NCBI GenBank assembly: GCA_900553825.1
Contig: USEV01000049.1
Coordinates: forward strand, 1 to 6,363
Reading direction: 5' to 3'
Length of the DNA stretch: 6,363 nucleotides
DNA from: an uncultured Eubacteriales bacterium
Lineage (GTDB): Bacteria > Bacillota > Clostridia > Christensenellales > CAG-917
Part shown: piece after piece, positions 1 through 5,464 of the stretch
Position numbering within the stretch: position 1 is the stretch's first letter
Layout: every line of letters begins with the position of its first letter
Program-made: the position numbers and the translations under genes
The notes under the pieces: model-generated
What the model saw: the letters and a program-made list of their open reading frames with translations, nothing else
Database searches by the model: none
Told to the model about the DNA's origin: nothing

Positions 1-1
1 C

Positions 2-334
2 TGCCACATGGGCGACATCGGCGAGGAGTGCAACGCAATGCTCGTCGAAAGCCTCGCTCCCGTCAATGTGCTCATGATTCCCGTCGGCGGCACCTACACC
101 ATAGACGCGGAACAGGCCAAGGAGTTCGTTGACCGCATCATGCCCGATGTCGTCATTCCCATGCACTACAAGACAAGGGATTGCGCCTTTGACATCGCCC
201 GTCTCAACGAGTTTCTCGACCTTTTCGACGACGAAGATGTGGTCTACACCGAGTCCGATACCGTGGAATTCGACCGCGCGGACTTTGACGGTGAAAGCAC
301 CAAAGTTTATGTTTTGGAAAGATTTTCCGACTGA
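2..334 (+). CDS. Metallo-beta-lactamase-fold hydrolase, COG2220/UlaG-like (C-terminal part)
   Basis: The frame is open from base 2 and ends in TGA at 332-334, giving the last 110 residues; the start lies outside the window. The fragment opens with CHMGDIG, matching the H-x-GD-x-G segment of the fold whose Asp (residue 5 here) is a metal ligand. Then come IPVGGTYTIDA (residues 26-36) and IPMHYKT (52-58), whose His55 is the last metal ligand. This IPVGG-x-YTIDA / P-x-HYKT pair is the signature of the COG2220 (UPF0173, UlaG-like) branch of Zn-dependent hydrolases. Family members act on lactone or phosphodiester-like bonds in the cytoplasm, but substrates of most are unknown, so no gene symbol is given. 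No T-tract terminator follows, so read-through into rho is possible. Family assignment is confident; the substrate is unknown. Confidence 0.88.
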   Translation, partial: CHMGDIGEECNAMLVESLAPVNVLMIPVGGTYTIDAEQAKEFVDRIMPDVVIPMHYKTRDCAFDIARLNEFLDLFDDEDVVYTESDTVEFDRADFDGESTKVYVLERFSD

Positions 335-375
335 AGCTAAAAACTGAAATTTACATAAATCAATCATTCCGGTCC

Positions 376-400
376 CCCCTCTCTCCACGGGAGGGGTGGG
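376..400 (+). promoter_or_regulatory. GC-rich hairpin in the rho leader with a C/T-only 5' arm
   Basis: Bases 376-386 pair with 390-400 around the 3-base loop ACG: ten pairs (two of them U-G in RNA) with one C/U mismatch at 379/397. The 5' side continues a 14-base pyrimidine run (373-386); the 3' side is G-rich. No T-run follows, so this is not an ordinary intrinsic terminator. It ends 8 bases before the rho Shine-Dalgarno (AGGAGG, 409-414). The structure is seen directly. A role in translation or in Rho autoregulation is inference; it may also be a remnant of a dispersed palindromic repeat. Confidence 0.45.
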
Positions 401-421
401 CTCAGAACAGGAGGCAGTACT

Positions 422-1885
422 ATGGAGTACACCAAGGAAATGCTCGATGCCACCAGCATATTTGCTATCCGTGACATTGCAAAAGAGGTGGGCGTTTCTT
501 CGCCTACGAAGAAAAACAAGGCAGAGCTTGTCGATCTCATATTGAAAATCACATCGGGAGAAATCGCGCCGCCCGAGGCGCCCCGCAGAGGCCGCCCCAA
601 GAAACAGACGCAGATTCCCTCTCCCGCTCCCGTCCCCGAGCGTCAGCCCGGCGCGAGAGAGGAGCGCCGCGACGGCGGAAAGCGCGACTTCCAGGGCAAG
701 ACGGCGTTCCACGATGACAGACGCGCCGAGGAAGGCGACCAGATCCGCGAAGGATTTCTGGAAATCAACCCCGACGGCTACGGCTTCCTGCGCGTGAAGA
801 ACTGCGAATGCAACGAGATGGACGCCTATGTCCACGCCGCTAAGATAAAGCAATACGGTCTGCGCCGCGGCGACAGGGTGCGCGCGTGCTGCCGCGTCAT
901 ACAGGACGGCAAGCCCGCGGCGGTCGTCAATGTCATGACTATCAACGGCGTCGCGATAGCCGACATGGGTAGGCGCCCCAACTTCGACGACCTCGTGCCC
1001 ATTTACCCCGACGAACGCCTGCGCATGGAGATTCCCTCCCGTCCGCGTGACTACGCAATCCGTTGCATCGACCTCGTCGCCCCCATAGGCAAGGGTCAGC
1101 GCGGCATCATCGTTTCGCCCCCCAAGGCGGGCAAGACGACCCTGCTTAAAATGATTGCGGGCTCCATTGCGGAGAACTATCCCGAAATCGTCCTCTTCGT
1201 CCTGCTCATCGACGAGCGCCCCGAAGAGGTCACGGATATGCAACGCTCCGTCAAGGGCGAGGTCATCTATTCCACCTTCGACGAGATGCCCGAGCATCAC
1301 ACAAAGACGGCGGAAATGCTCCTCGACCGCGCAAAGAGGCTTGTCGAGATGGGCAAGGATGTCGTCATCCTCATGGACAGCCTCACCAGGCTCGCCAGGG
1401 CATACAACACCACCATCCCTCCCACGGGCAGGACTCTTTCCGGCGGCGTCGACCCCGGCGCGTTGCACAGCCCCAAGCGCTTCTTCGGTTCGGCGCGCAA
1501 CATCGAGCACGGCGGCTCGCTCACCATCATCGCCACCGCGCTCGTCGAGACGGGCAGCCGCATGGACGAAGTCATCTTCGAGGAGTTCAAGGGCACCGGC
1601 AACATGGAAATCCATCTTGACAGAAAGCTCTCCGAGCGCAGGATTTTCCCCGCCATCGACCTCGCAAAGAGCGGCACGAGAAAGGAGGAACTCCTGCTCA
1701 CACCCAGCGAGCTCGCAGGCACCTGGGGTGTGAGAAAGATGCTCTCCGTCGGCGACAGCGCCGAGGCAACGGAGAACCTGCTCAATATGCTCGTCAAGAC
1801 CTCCTCCAACAAGGAGTTCATCGACCAGCTCAACCTGCAATTCAAACTTTGGCAGAAAGAGGGTTACAACTGGCGCAAGCCGTGA
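422..1885 (+). CDS. rho: Transcription termination factor Rho
   Basis: This is a 487-residue hexameric RNA-dependent ATPase that loads on C-rich nascent RNA and releases it from RNA polymerase in the cytoplasm. A Rho N-terminal helical domain spans about residues 1-47. A charged, Pro/Arg-rich linker of about 60 residues (48-108) includes RRGRPKK at 55-61. The cold-shock-like RNA-binding domain starts at EGFLEINPDGYGFLR (110-124) and includes the AAKIKQYGLRRGD stretch. The motor domain has Walker A PPKAGKTT (233-240), the catalytic segment LIDERPEEVTDMQR (262-275), Walker B VVILMDSLTR (314-323), the Q-loop near TLSGGVD (338-344) and the R-loop EEFKGTGNME (387-396). The protein is longer than E. 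coli Rho (419 residues) mainly because of the linker. The ATG at 422 is set by AGGAGG at 409-414, 7 nt upstream. It leads a tight row with the DUF2804 gene and fprA. All motor motifs are intact. Confidence 0.98.
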   Translation: MEYTKEMLDATSIFAIRDIAKEVGVSSPTKKNKAELVDLILKITSGEIAPPEAPRRGRPKKQTQIPSPAPVPERQPGAREERRDGGKRDFQGKTAFHDDRRAEEGDQIREGFLEINPDGYGFLRVKNCECNEMDAYVHAAKIKQYGLRRGDRVRACCRVIQDGKPAAVVNVMTINGVAIADMGRRPNFDDLVPIYPDERLRMEIPSRPRDYAIRCIDLVAPIGKGQRGIIVSPPKAGKTTLLKMIAGSIAENYPEIVLFVLLIDERPEEVTDMQRSVKGEVIYSTFDEMPEHHTKTAEMLLDRAKRLVEMGKDVVILMDSLTRLARAYNTTIPPTGRTLSGGVDPGALHSPKRFFGSARNIEHGGSLTIIATALVETGSRMDEVIFEEFKGTGNMEIHLDRKLSERRIFPAIDLAKSGTRKEELLLTPSELAGTWGVRKMLSVGDSAEATENLLNMLVKTSSNKEFIDQLNLQFKLWQKEGYNWRKP

Positions 1886-1910
1886 CCCGCGTCACTAAGG
1901 GGGAGACGAT

Positions 1911-2936
1911 ATGCAAAAGGAAATCACCGAACGCACGACACTGCTCAATCCCGACGGCACTCTCGCCGTCAACGGCTGGGCGAGGCGCAACCTGTTCGAC
2001 TACGACAGAAAGTGCGTCCGTCCCCGCAGCAGGCTCAAGGAGTGGGACTACTACCAGATGTCCGACGGACACTACCTCGTGCAGCTAAACTTCTTCAACA
2101 TCACGCTTGCTTCGGCGGCGACGGCGATGATTCTGGACATGAAAACGGGCGAACAGATCGCCTCCGCGACCGTGACGCTCGGCACGCGAAGGCGCCACCT
2201 GCTCCCGCTCGTGTCCGACACGCCCAACTTCTTCAGGTTCGACAAGGGGCACACGCACCTCGAATTCGACACCTCGAAAGAGCACCGCAAGCTGCTTTTC
2301 TCAACCCGCCTGCACGGCAAGCCGTTCAAGATGCGCTTCGACCTCTACTACGGCGCGGACGACGAAAACATCACCATCGTCACGCCCTTCGACGGCAAGC
2401 CCACGCACTTTTTCATGACGACGAAGAAAAACTGTATGGAGTGCGAGGGGAAAGTCACTTACGGCAACCGGGAGTTCGTCTTCGAGCGCGACAAGTCCTT
2501 CGCCGTCCTGGACTGGGGGCGGGGAGTGTGGCCGCACAAGAACGAGTGGTACTGGGGCAACGGTTCGACGCGTATCGACGGCAAACTGTTCGGCTTTGAG
2601 CTGACATGGAAGATTGGCGACGAGACCGACGCGACGGAGACCTGCCTCTTCTACGACGGCAAAGCCCACAAAATCGGGGCTGTCGATGTCGAGAAGTTCC
2701 CCGGCGACAACGGCTGGATGAACCCGTGGCACTTCACCTCGGACGACGGCAGACTGGATGTCACCATGACTCCGTTTTACGACCACAAGACGGGCGTCGT
2801 CCTCCTCGGACAGCTCGGCATGAAGTGTCACCAGGTGCACGGGCTGTGGAACGGCAAAGCGGTGCTTGACGACGGCACGGAAATCAAAATCGAAAATATG
2901 TATGCATTTTGCGAGTATGTCGTGAACGCGTGGTAG
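1911..2936 (+). CDS. DUF2804 domain-containing protein of unknown function
   Basis: This 341-residue protein matches the DUF2804 family over its full length as I recall the family. The hallmark is the Trp-rich block DWGRGVWPHKNEWYWGNG (201-218); later come NGWMNPWHF (267-275) and HQVHGLWNG with VLDDGTEI (307-325). No signal peptide or membrane segment is visible, so it is probably cytoplasmic. Alternating short hydrophobic and polar stretches with many Thr, Tyr and Trp suggest a mostly beta structure. Conserved Asp, His, Trp and Arg residues would suit a small-molecule or lipid-type binding pocket, but no catalytic motif is recognised and no function is claimed. The start is fixed by AAGGGGGAG at 1897-1905, 5 nt before ATG. 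It lies 25 nt after rho and 26 nt before fprA, so it is almost certainly co-transcribed with both. Family confidence is high; function is unknown. Confidence 0.85.
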   Translation: MQKEITERTTLLNPDGTLAVNGWARRNLFDYDRKCVRPRSRLKEWDYYQMSDGHYLVQLNFFNITLASAATAMILDMKTGEQIASATVTLGTRRRHLLPLVSDTPNFFRFDKGHTHLEFDTSKEHRKLLFSTRLHGKPFKMRFDLYYGADDENITIVTPFDGKPTHFFMTTKKNCMECEGKVTYGNREFVFERDKSFAVLDWGRGVWPHKNEWYWGNGSTRIDGKLFGFELTWKIGDETDATETCLFYDGKAHKIGAVDVEKFPGDNGWMNPWHFTSDDGRLDVTMTPFYDHKTGVVLLGQLGMKCHQVHGLWNGKAVLDDGTEIKIENMYAFCEYVVNAW

Positions 2937-2952
2937 ACGCGGCGGCAACCCG

Positions 2953-2958
2953 AAGGAG
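2953..2958 (+). promoter_or_regulatory. Shine-Dalgarno site that sets the fprA start
   Basis: AAGGAG lies 4 nt before the ATG at 2963. An in-frame ATG at 2909 would add 18 residues (MRVCRERVVDAAATRRRL) that overlap the end of the DUF2804 gene and do not resemble a flavodiiron N-terminus. The 2963 start gives MKNFKDIIYIGVDD, which does. The downstream start is therefore preferred. Confidence 0.85.
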
Positions 2959-2962
2959 ACTT

Positions 2963-4117
2963 ATGAAAAACTTCAAGGACATAATTTACATCGGTGTGGA
3001 CGACCTCGATGTCGACCTGTTCGAAGGGCAGTACACGGTGCCGGAGGGCATGGCGTACAACTCCTACATAATCCTCGACGAAAAGACTGCGGTCATGGAC
3101 ACGGTGGATAAGGCAAAAGTGGACGAATGGCTCGCGAAGCTCGCGGCGGCACTGGACGGCAAAGCCCCGGATTATCTCGTCATTTCGCACATGGAGCCCG
3201 ACCATTCCGCGGGGATTGCGCGCTTTTGCGAAAAGTATCCCACAGCAACCGTCGTGGGAAGCGCAAAGGCGTTCCAGATGCTCAGGAATTTCTACGGCAC
3301 TACGCCGTCGGGCACGCTTGCGGTCAAAGAGGGCGACACGCTCTCGCTCGGTGCACACACCCTGCGCTTCATCGCGGCACCCATGATTCACTGGCCCGAG
3401 GTCATGATGAGCTACGAGGAGAAGGACAAAATCCTCTTTGCCGCGGACGCGTTCGGCAAATTCGGCGCTCTCTGCAACGAGACCGACGACTGGACCTGCG
3501 AGGCGAGGAGATACTACTTCAACATCGTCGGCAAATACGGCGCGCAGGTGCAGGCGGTGCTCAAAAAGCTTGCGGGTGTGGAACTTCGCGCGATATGCCC
3601 CCTCCACGGACCCGTGCTGGAGGAGAACCTCGGCTATTATGTTGACCTCTACGACAAGTGGAGCAGCTACACGCCCGAGGACAAGGGCACGCTGATTGCC
3701 TACGCGGGAGTGTACGGCAACACCCGAGCCGCCGCGCTCGCACTCGCGGAGGAACTCCGCCGCAGAGGAGAGAAGGTGTCCGTCATGGACCTCGCTCGTT
3801 CCGACATGGCGGAGGCAGTCGAGGACGCCTTCCGCTACGACAAGACCGTGTTTGCGGCAACCACGCTGGACGGCGGCATTTTCCCCGTCATGGAGGAATT
3901 CATCCGTCACCTCAAAGCCAAGAATTTCCAGAACAGGAAAGTCGGCATAATCGAGAACGGCTCGTGGGCACCCATGTCGGGCAAGCTCATGCGCGCACTC
4001 CTCGAGGAGCAGAAGGGCATCACCGTCATGCCCACCGTAATAACCCTGCTTTCCTCTGTTCCCGCGGATTTCGACAAGCAGGCGTCGGCGCTTGCTGACG
4101 AGCTCCTCGCGGACTGA
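2963..4117 (+). CDS. fprA: FprA-type flavodiiron protein (A-type flavoprotein), O2/NO reductase
   Basis: This 384-residue cytoplasmic enzyme reduces O2 to water and/or NO to N2O at a diiron site, with electrons passing through FMN, usually supplied by rubredoxin or a related reductase. The N-terminal metallo-beta-lactamase-like domain (about 1-240) has all seven expected iron ligands: SHMEPDH gives His76, Glu78, Asp80 and His81, followed by His143 (MIHWPE), Asp162 (FAADAFG) and His215 (CPLHGP). The C-terminal flavodoxin domain (about 243-384) opens with the FMN phosphate loop YAGVYGNTR (247-255), and LDGGIFPVM (302-310) and ENGSWAP (331-337) fit its later FMN-contacting loops. There is no fused rubredoxin or flavin reductase domain, and length is normal for the simplest class. 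It follows the DUF2804 gene by 26 nt and is followed by a possible terminator. It is a protective enzyme of anaerobes. The preference for O2 over NO cannot be read from the sequence. Confidence 0.95.
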   Translation: MKNFKDIIYIGVDDLDVDLFEGQYTVPEGMAYNSYIILDEKTAVMDTVDKAKVDEWLAKLAAALDGKAPDYLVISHMEPDHSAGIARFCEKYPTATVVGSAKAFQMLRNFYGTTPSGTLAVKEGDTLSLGAHTLRFIAAPMIHWPEVMMSYEEKDKILFAADAFGKFGALCNETDDWTCEARRYYFNIVGKYGAQVQAVLKKLAGVELRAICPLHGPVLEENLGYYVDLYDKWSSYTPEDKGTLIAYAGVYGNTRAAALALAEELRRRGEKVSVMDLARSDMAEAVEDAFRYDKTVFAATTLDGGIFPVMEEFIRHLKAKNFQNRKVGIIENGSWAPMSGKLMRALLEEQKGITVMPTVITLLSSVPADFDKQASALADELLAD

Positions 4118-4171
4118 AAAAGCACTTTAAGCGCACGGTTTCGCCGTTAAAGGCAGGATTGTGCGCTTTTT
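4117..4171 (+). terminator. Terminator-like hairpin after fprA, with a competing fold
   Basis: AAGCGCAC (4129-4136) is an exact 8-bp complement of GTGCGCTT (4161-4168), with a 24-nt loop, and runs into TTTTT (4167-4171). This is compatible with an intrinsic terminator, but the loop is long and the T-run short. The same bases can fold differently: CTTTAA (4125-4130) pairs with TTAAAG (4147-4152), CGG (4136-4138) pairs with CCG (4144-4146) inside it, and AAAAAGC (4117-4123) pairs with GCTTTTT (4165-4171) outside it. The two folds exclude each other. The site could end the rho-fprA transcript or attenuate expression of the hydrolase gene that begins 33 nt further on. Confidence 0.55.
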
Positions 4172-4204
4172 GATTGTCATACCGTCAACGGATAAGGAGG
4201 AATT

Positions 4205-5143
4205 ATGGGTTTTGTCTGGTCAATGATGCGCCTTGTCAACGCGTTCACGGCGGCAAAGGACCACCGCAGAATGAAGTCACAGCCGCCTATAGACGGAGTC
4301 GCTCTCCGCGTCTTCGATTACCTTCCCGACGGCAATCCCATGCACGCGCTCAATGTCTACCGTCCCGAGGACAGGGACGGTGTCTTGCCGCTCATCCTGG
4401 ACATCCACGGAGGCGGTTGGACATACGGCGACAAGGACCTCAACGGCTACTATGCGCGCACTCTCGCGAAAAAGGGTTTTGTCGTGGTGACTCCGAGCTA
4501 CCGGCTCCTGCCCGAAACCGACCTCAAAGGACAGCTGCAGGACATCTTCGCCGCCGCGGATTACATAGGACGACACGCCGCGGAGTGGGGCGCCGACCTC
4601 AACGACATCATGCTCACGGGAGATTCGGCGGGTGCGCATCTCGCGCTTGCGACCTACGCAATAGGTCAGCGCGACGACCTGCAAGCAGTCTACGGCGTGG
4701 GCAAACTGCCTTTCACTGTCAGCTGTATCGTGCTGTCGCACGGCGCGTGCGATGTCCACGAGCTTGCGCTCCGTATGTCCGACGGCAAGCCCTTTGCGGT
4801 GGGCAAAATCGTGCAAAGGCAGTATTCCCGCATGATGTTCGGCAAACACCCCGAGGACAACCCCGTCAGCCGCAACGCGGACATCAAGGAGCTTTGCGAG
4901 GGCGTGGAATTCCCGTATGTCATGGTCATCGGCTGCGACCGCGACATCTTCCGTCCGCACACAAAACGCCTCGACGCCTATTTCCGCACCCGCGTAAAGG
5001 AATATCTGTTCTCCTACACCGAAGGGGAGGAGGGCAAGAGGCTTGAACATGTCTTCAACATAATCCGCCCCGAGTGGGAGGAATCCGTGAAAGTCAACGA
5101 CCTTTCCGTCGACTTCTTCCTCCGCTCGCGCGGCAACCGATGA
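4205..5143 (+). CDS. Alpha/beta-hydrolase, esterase/lipase of the HGGGW (HSL-like) type
   Basis: This 312-residue protein is a probable carboxylester hydrolase. The oxyanion-hole motif HGGGW is at 68-72 after a hydrophobic strand (LPLILDI). The nucleophile elbow GDSAG is at 139-143 with Ser141 as the predicted nucleophile. The acid is Asp245 or Asp247 in IGCDRDIF, and the base is probably His282 in RLEHVF. The segment of about residues 180-235 between core strands is the usual place for a lid or substrate-binding insert. No signal peptide is evident; the N-terminus (MGFVWSMMRLVNAF) is mildly hydrophobic but short. The start is set by AAGGAGG at 4194-4200, 4 nt before ATG. The 87-nt gap after fprA holds a terminator-like hairpin, so expression may depend on read-through or an unrecognised promoter. 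A strong terminator ends the unit downstream. The fold and triad are well supported; the substrate (acyl ester, acetylated sugar or other) is unknown. Confidence 0.9.
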   Translation: MGFVWSMMRLVNAFTAAKDHRRMKSQPPIDGVALRVFDYLPDGNPMHALNVYRPEDRDGVLPLILDIHGGGWTYGDKDLNGYYARTLAKKGFVVVTPSYRLLPETDLKGQLQDIFAAADYIGRHAAEWGADLNDIMLTGDSAGAHLALATYAIGQRDDLQAVYGVGKLPFTVSCIVLSHGACDVHELALRMSDGKPFAVGKIVQRQYSRMMFGKHPEDNPVSRNADIKELCEGVEFPYVMVIGCDRDIFRPHTKRLDAYFRTRVKEYLFSYTEGEEGKRLEHVFNIIRPEWEESVKVNDLSVDFFLRSRGNR

Positions 5144-5160
5144 CGAACCCCGCAGTGCAA

Positions 5161-5250
5161 GCCTGAAACAAACTTCTACGAAAAGCAAAAACCCCACTGA
5201 ACAGTGGGGTTTTGTGTTTTGTGGTGGAGAAAGGGGCGCCTGAAACGAAC
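5161..5250 (+). repeat. Imperfect 13-nt direct repeat flanking the terminator
   Basis: GCCTGAAACAAAC (5161-5173) recurs as GCCTGAAACGAAC (5238-5250), 12 of 13 bases identical, at an offset of 77. The intrinsic terminator lies between the copies. The match is seen directly. Its meaning is open: it could be chance, a small duplication, or a trace of an insertion or excision. Confidence 0.4.
5188..5213 (+). terminator. Strong intrinsic terminator after the alpha/beta-hydrolase gene
   Basis: AAAACCCCACT (5188-5198) pairs perfectly with AGTGGGGTTTT (5203-5213) around the tetraloop GAAC, giving an 11-bp stem. It is followed by GTGTTTT on the + strand and preceded by AAAAGCA, so it could also work on the - strand. 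It sits 44 nt after the hydrolase stop codon and separates that unit from the ABC transporter region. Confidence 0.92.
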
Positions 5251-5307
5251 ATTTATTGATTTGTTTATAGAGCGAAAGTCTGTTGTTTCTGTTCTAAAAC
5301 TTCGGGA

Positions 5308-5336
5308 TTGAAATGTTGCGTTTCAAGTGATATATT
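5308..5336 (+). promoter_or_regulatory. Sigma-A-type promoter with extended -10, upstream of the ABC gene
   Basis: TTGAAA (5308-5313) and TATATT (5331-5336) each match the consensus hexamers at 5 of 6 positions and are exactly 17 bp apart. A TG at 5328-5329 supplies an extended -10. The predicted transcript starts near 5343, leaving a leader of about 120 nt before the ATG at 5465. The -35 box is also one arm of the inverted repeat TTGAAA-N7-TTTCAA (5308-5326), which could be an operator placed to block polymerase. Boxes and spacing are seen directly; activity and operator role are inference. Confidence 0.55.
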
Positions 5337-5362
5337 ATAGTTGATGTTATGTTGTGTTAATT

Positions 5363-5452
5363 TGTCACACTAAACGTAACTTTGGCTTTTTGCGTTTTGT
5401 CACGCCTAATGTCACCATTTAATCTATGATATTGCAAGATGGAACGTGTCAC
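5363..5452 (+). repeat. Four same-direction TGTCAC motifs in the ABC gene leader
   Basis: TGTCAC occurs at 5363-5368, 5398-5403, 5410-5415 and 5447-5452, all on the + strand, at spacings of 35, 12 and 37. The first two share a longer core, TTTGTCAC, with CTAA shortly after. The hexamer also occurs by chance in coding DNA (2759 and 2826), but four copies within 90 bases of intergenic DNA is striking. They may be binding sites for a regulator of the downstream transporter; no regulator is identified in the window. Confidence 0.5.
5398..5430 (+). promoter_or_regulatory. Possible activator-dependent promoter (direct repeat plus TATGAT)
   Basis: Two TGTCAC half-sites with a 12-bp period (5398-5403 and 5410-5415) end 9 bp before TATGAT (5425-5430), a 5-of-6 match to the -10 consensus. 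No -35 box exists at the normal distance; the repeat pair occupies that place. This geometry resembles promoters turned on by OmpR/PhoB-type response regulators, whose direct repeats replace the -35 element, although the classic Pho box has an 11-bp period. Transcription would start near 5437. The assignment is tentative. Confidence 0.33.
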
Positions 5453-5464
5453 GGAGGGGGAATA

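Larger units (their letters stand above)
5144..5464. other. Intergenic region between the hydrolase and ABC transporter genes
   Basis: No convincing gene lies in these 321 bases. In order, they hold a 44-nt tail after the hydrolase stop, a strong terminator (5188-5213), an imperfect 13-nt direct repeat flanking that terminator, a promoter-like segment near 5308-5336, four same-direction TGTCAC motifs (5363-5452), a second -10-like box (5425-5430) and the Shine-Dalgarno GGAGG (5453-5457) of the ABC gene. From about 5250 the DNA is clearly more AT-rich than the coding DNA on either side, as expected of a control region; it might also mark a boundary of acquired DNA. Confidence 0.7.

Noticed and set aside
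316..328. Small palindrome GGAAA-GAT-TTTCC at the end of the first gene
   Set aside because: It has only 5 AT-rich pairs with a 3-base loop and no T-run, so it is not a credible terminator.
314..343. Possible promoter for rho (TTGGAA at 314-319, TAAAAA at 338-343)
   Set aside because: Both boxes match consensus at only 4 of 6 positions and are 18 bp apart, overlapping the end of the hydrolase gene. It is too weak to list as a feature, though rho could still have its own promoter here.
1297..1845. Open frame of 182 codons on the - strand within rho
   Set aside because: It lies fully inside the conserved Rho motor domain. It is Ser/Leu-rich with no motif, so it is a shadow frame.
2828..3910. 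Long open frame on the - strand (360 codons) opposite fprA
   Set aside because: It lies opposite an intact flavodiiron gene with all metal ligands. Its translation is rich in His, Arg and Val with no recognisable motif, as expected for an antisense frame in GC-rich coding DNA with GAC/CTC-type codons. No convincing start site is seen.
4277..5197. Long open frame on the - strand (306 codons) opposite the hydrolase gene
   Set aside because: It is antisense to a gene with a full catalytic triad, runs through the terminator stem, and its translation has no recognisable domain. It is a codon-bias shadow.
5353..5369. CRP-like palindrome TGTGT-N7-TCACA
   Set aside because: The left half-site is imperfect and the spacer is 7 rather than 6. 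One half is already part of the TGTCAC repeat set, so a CRP-type site is not supported.
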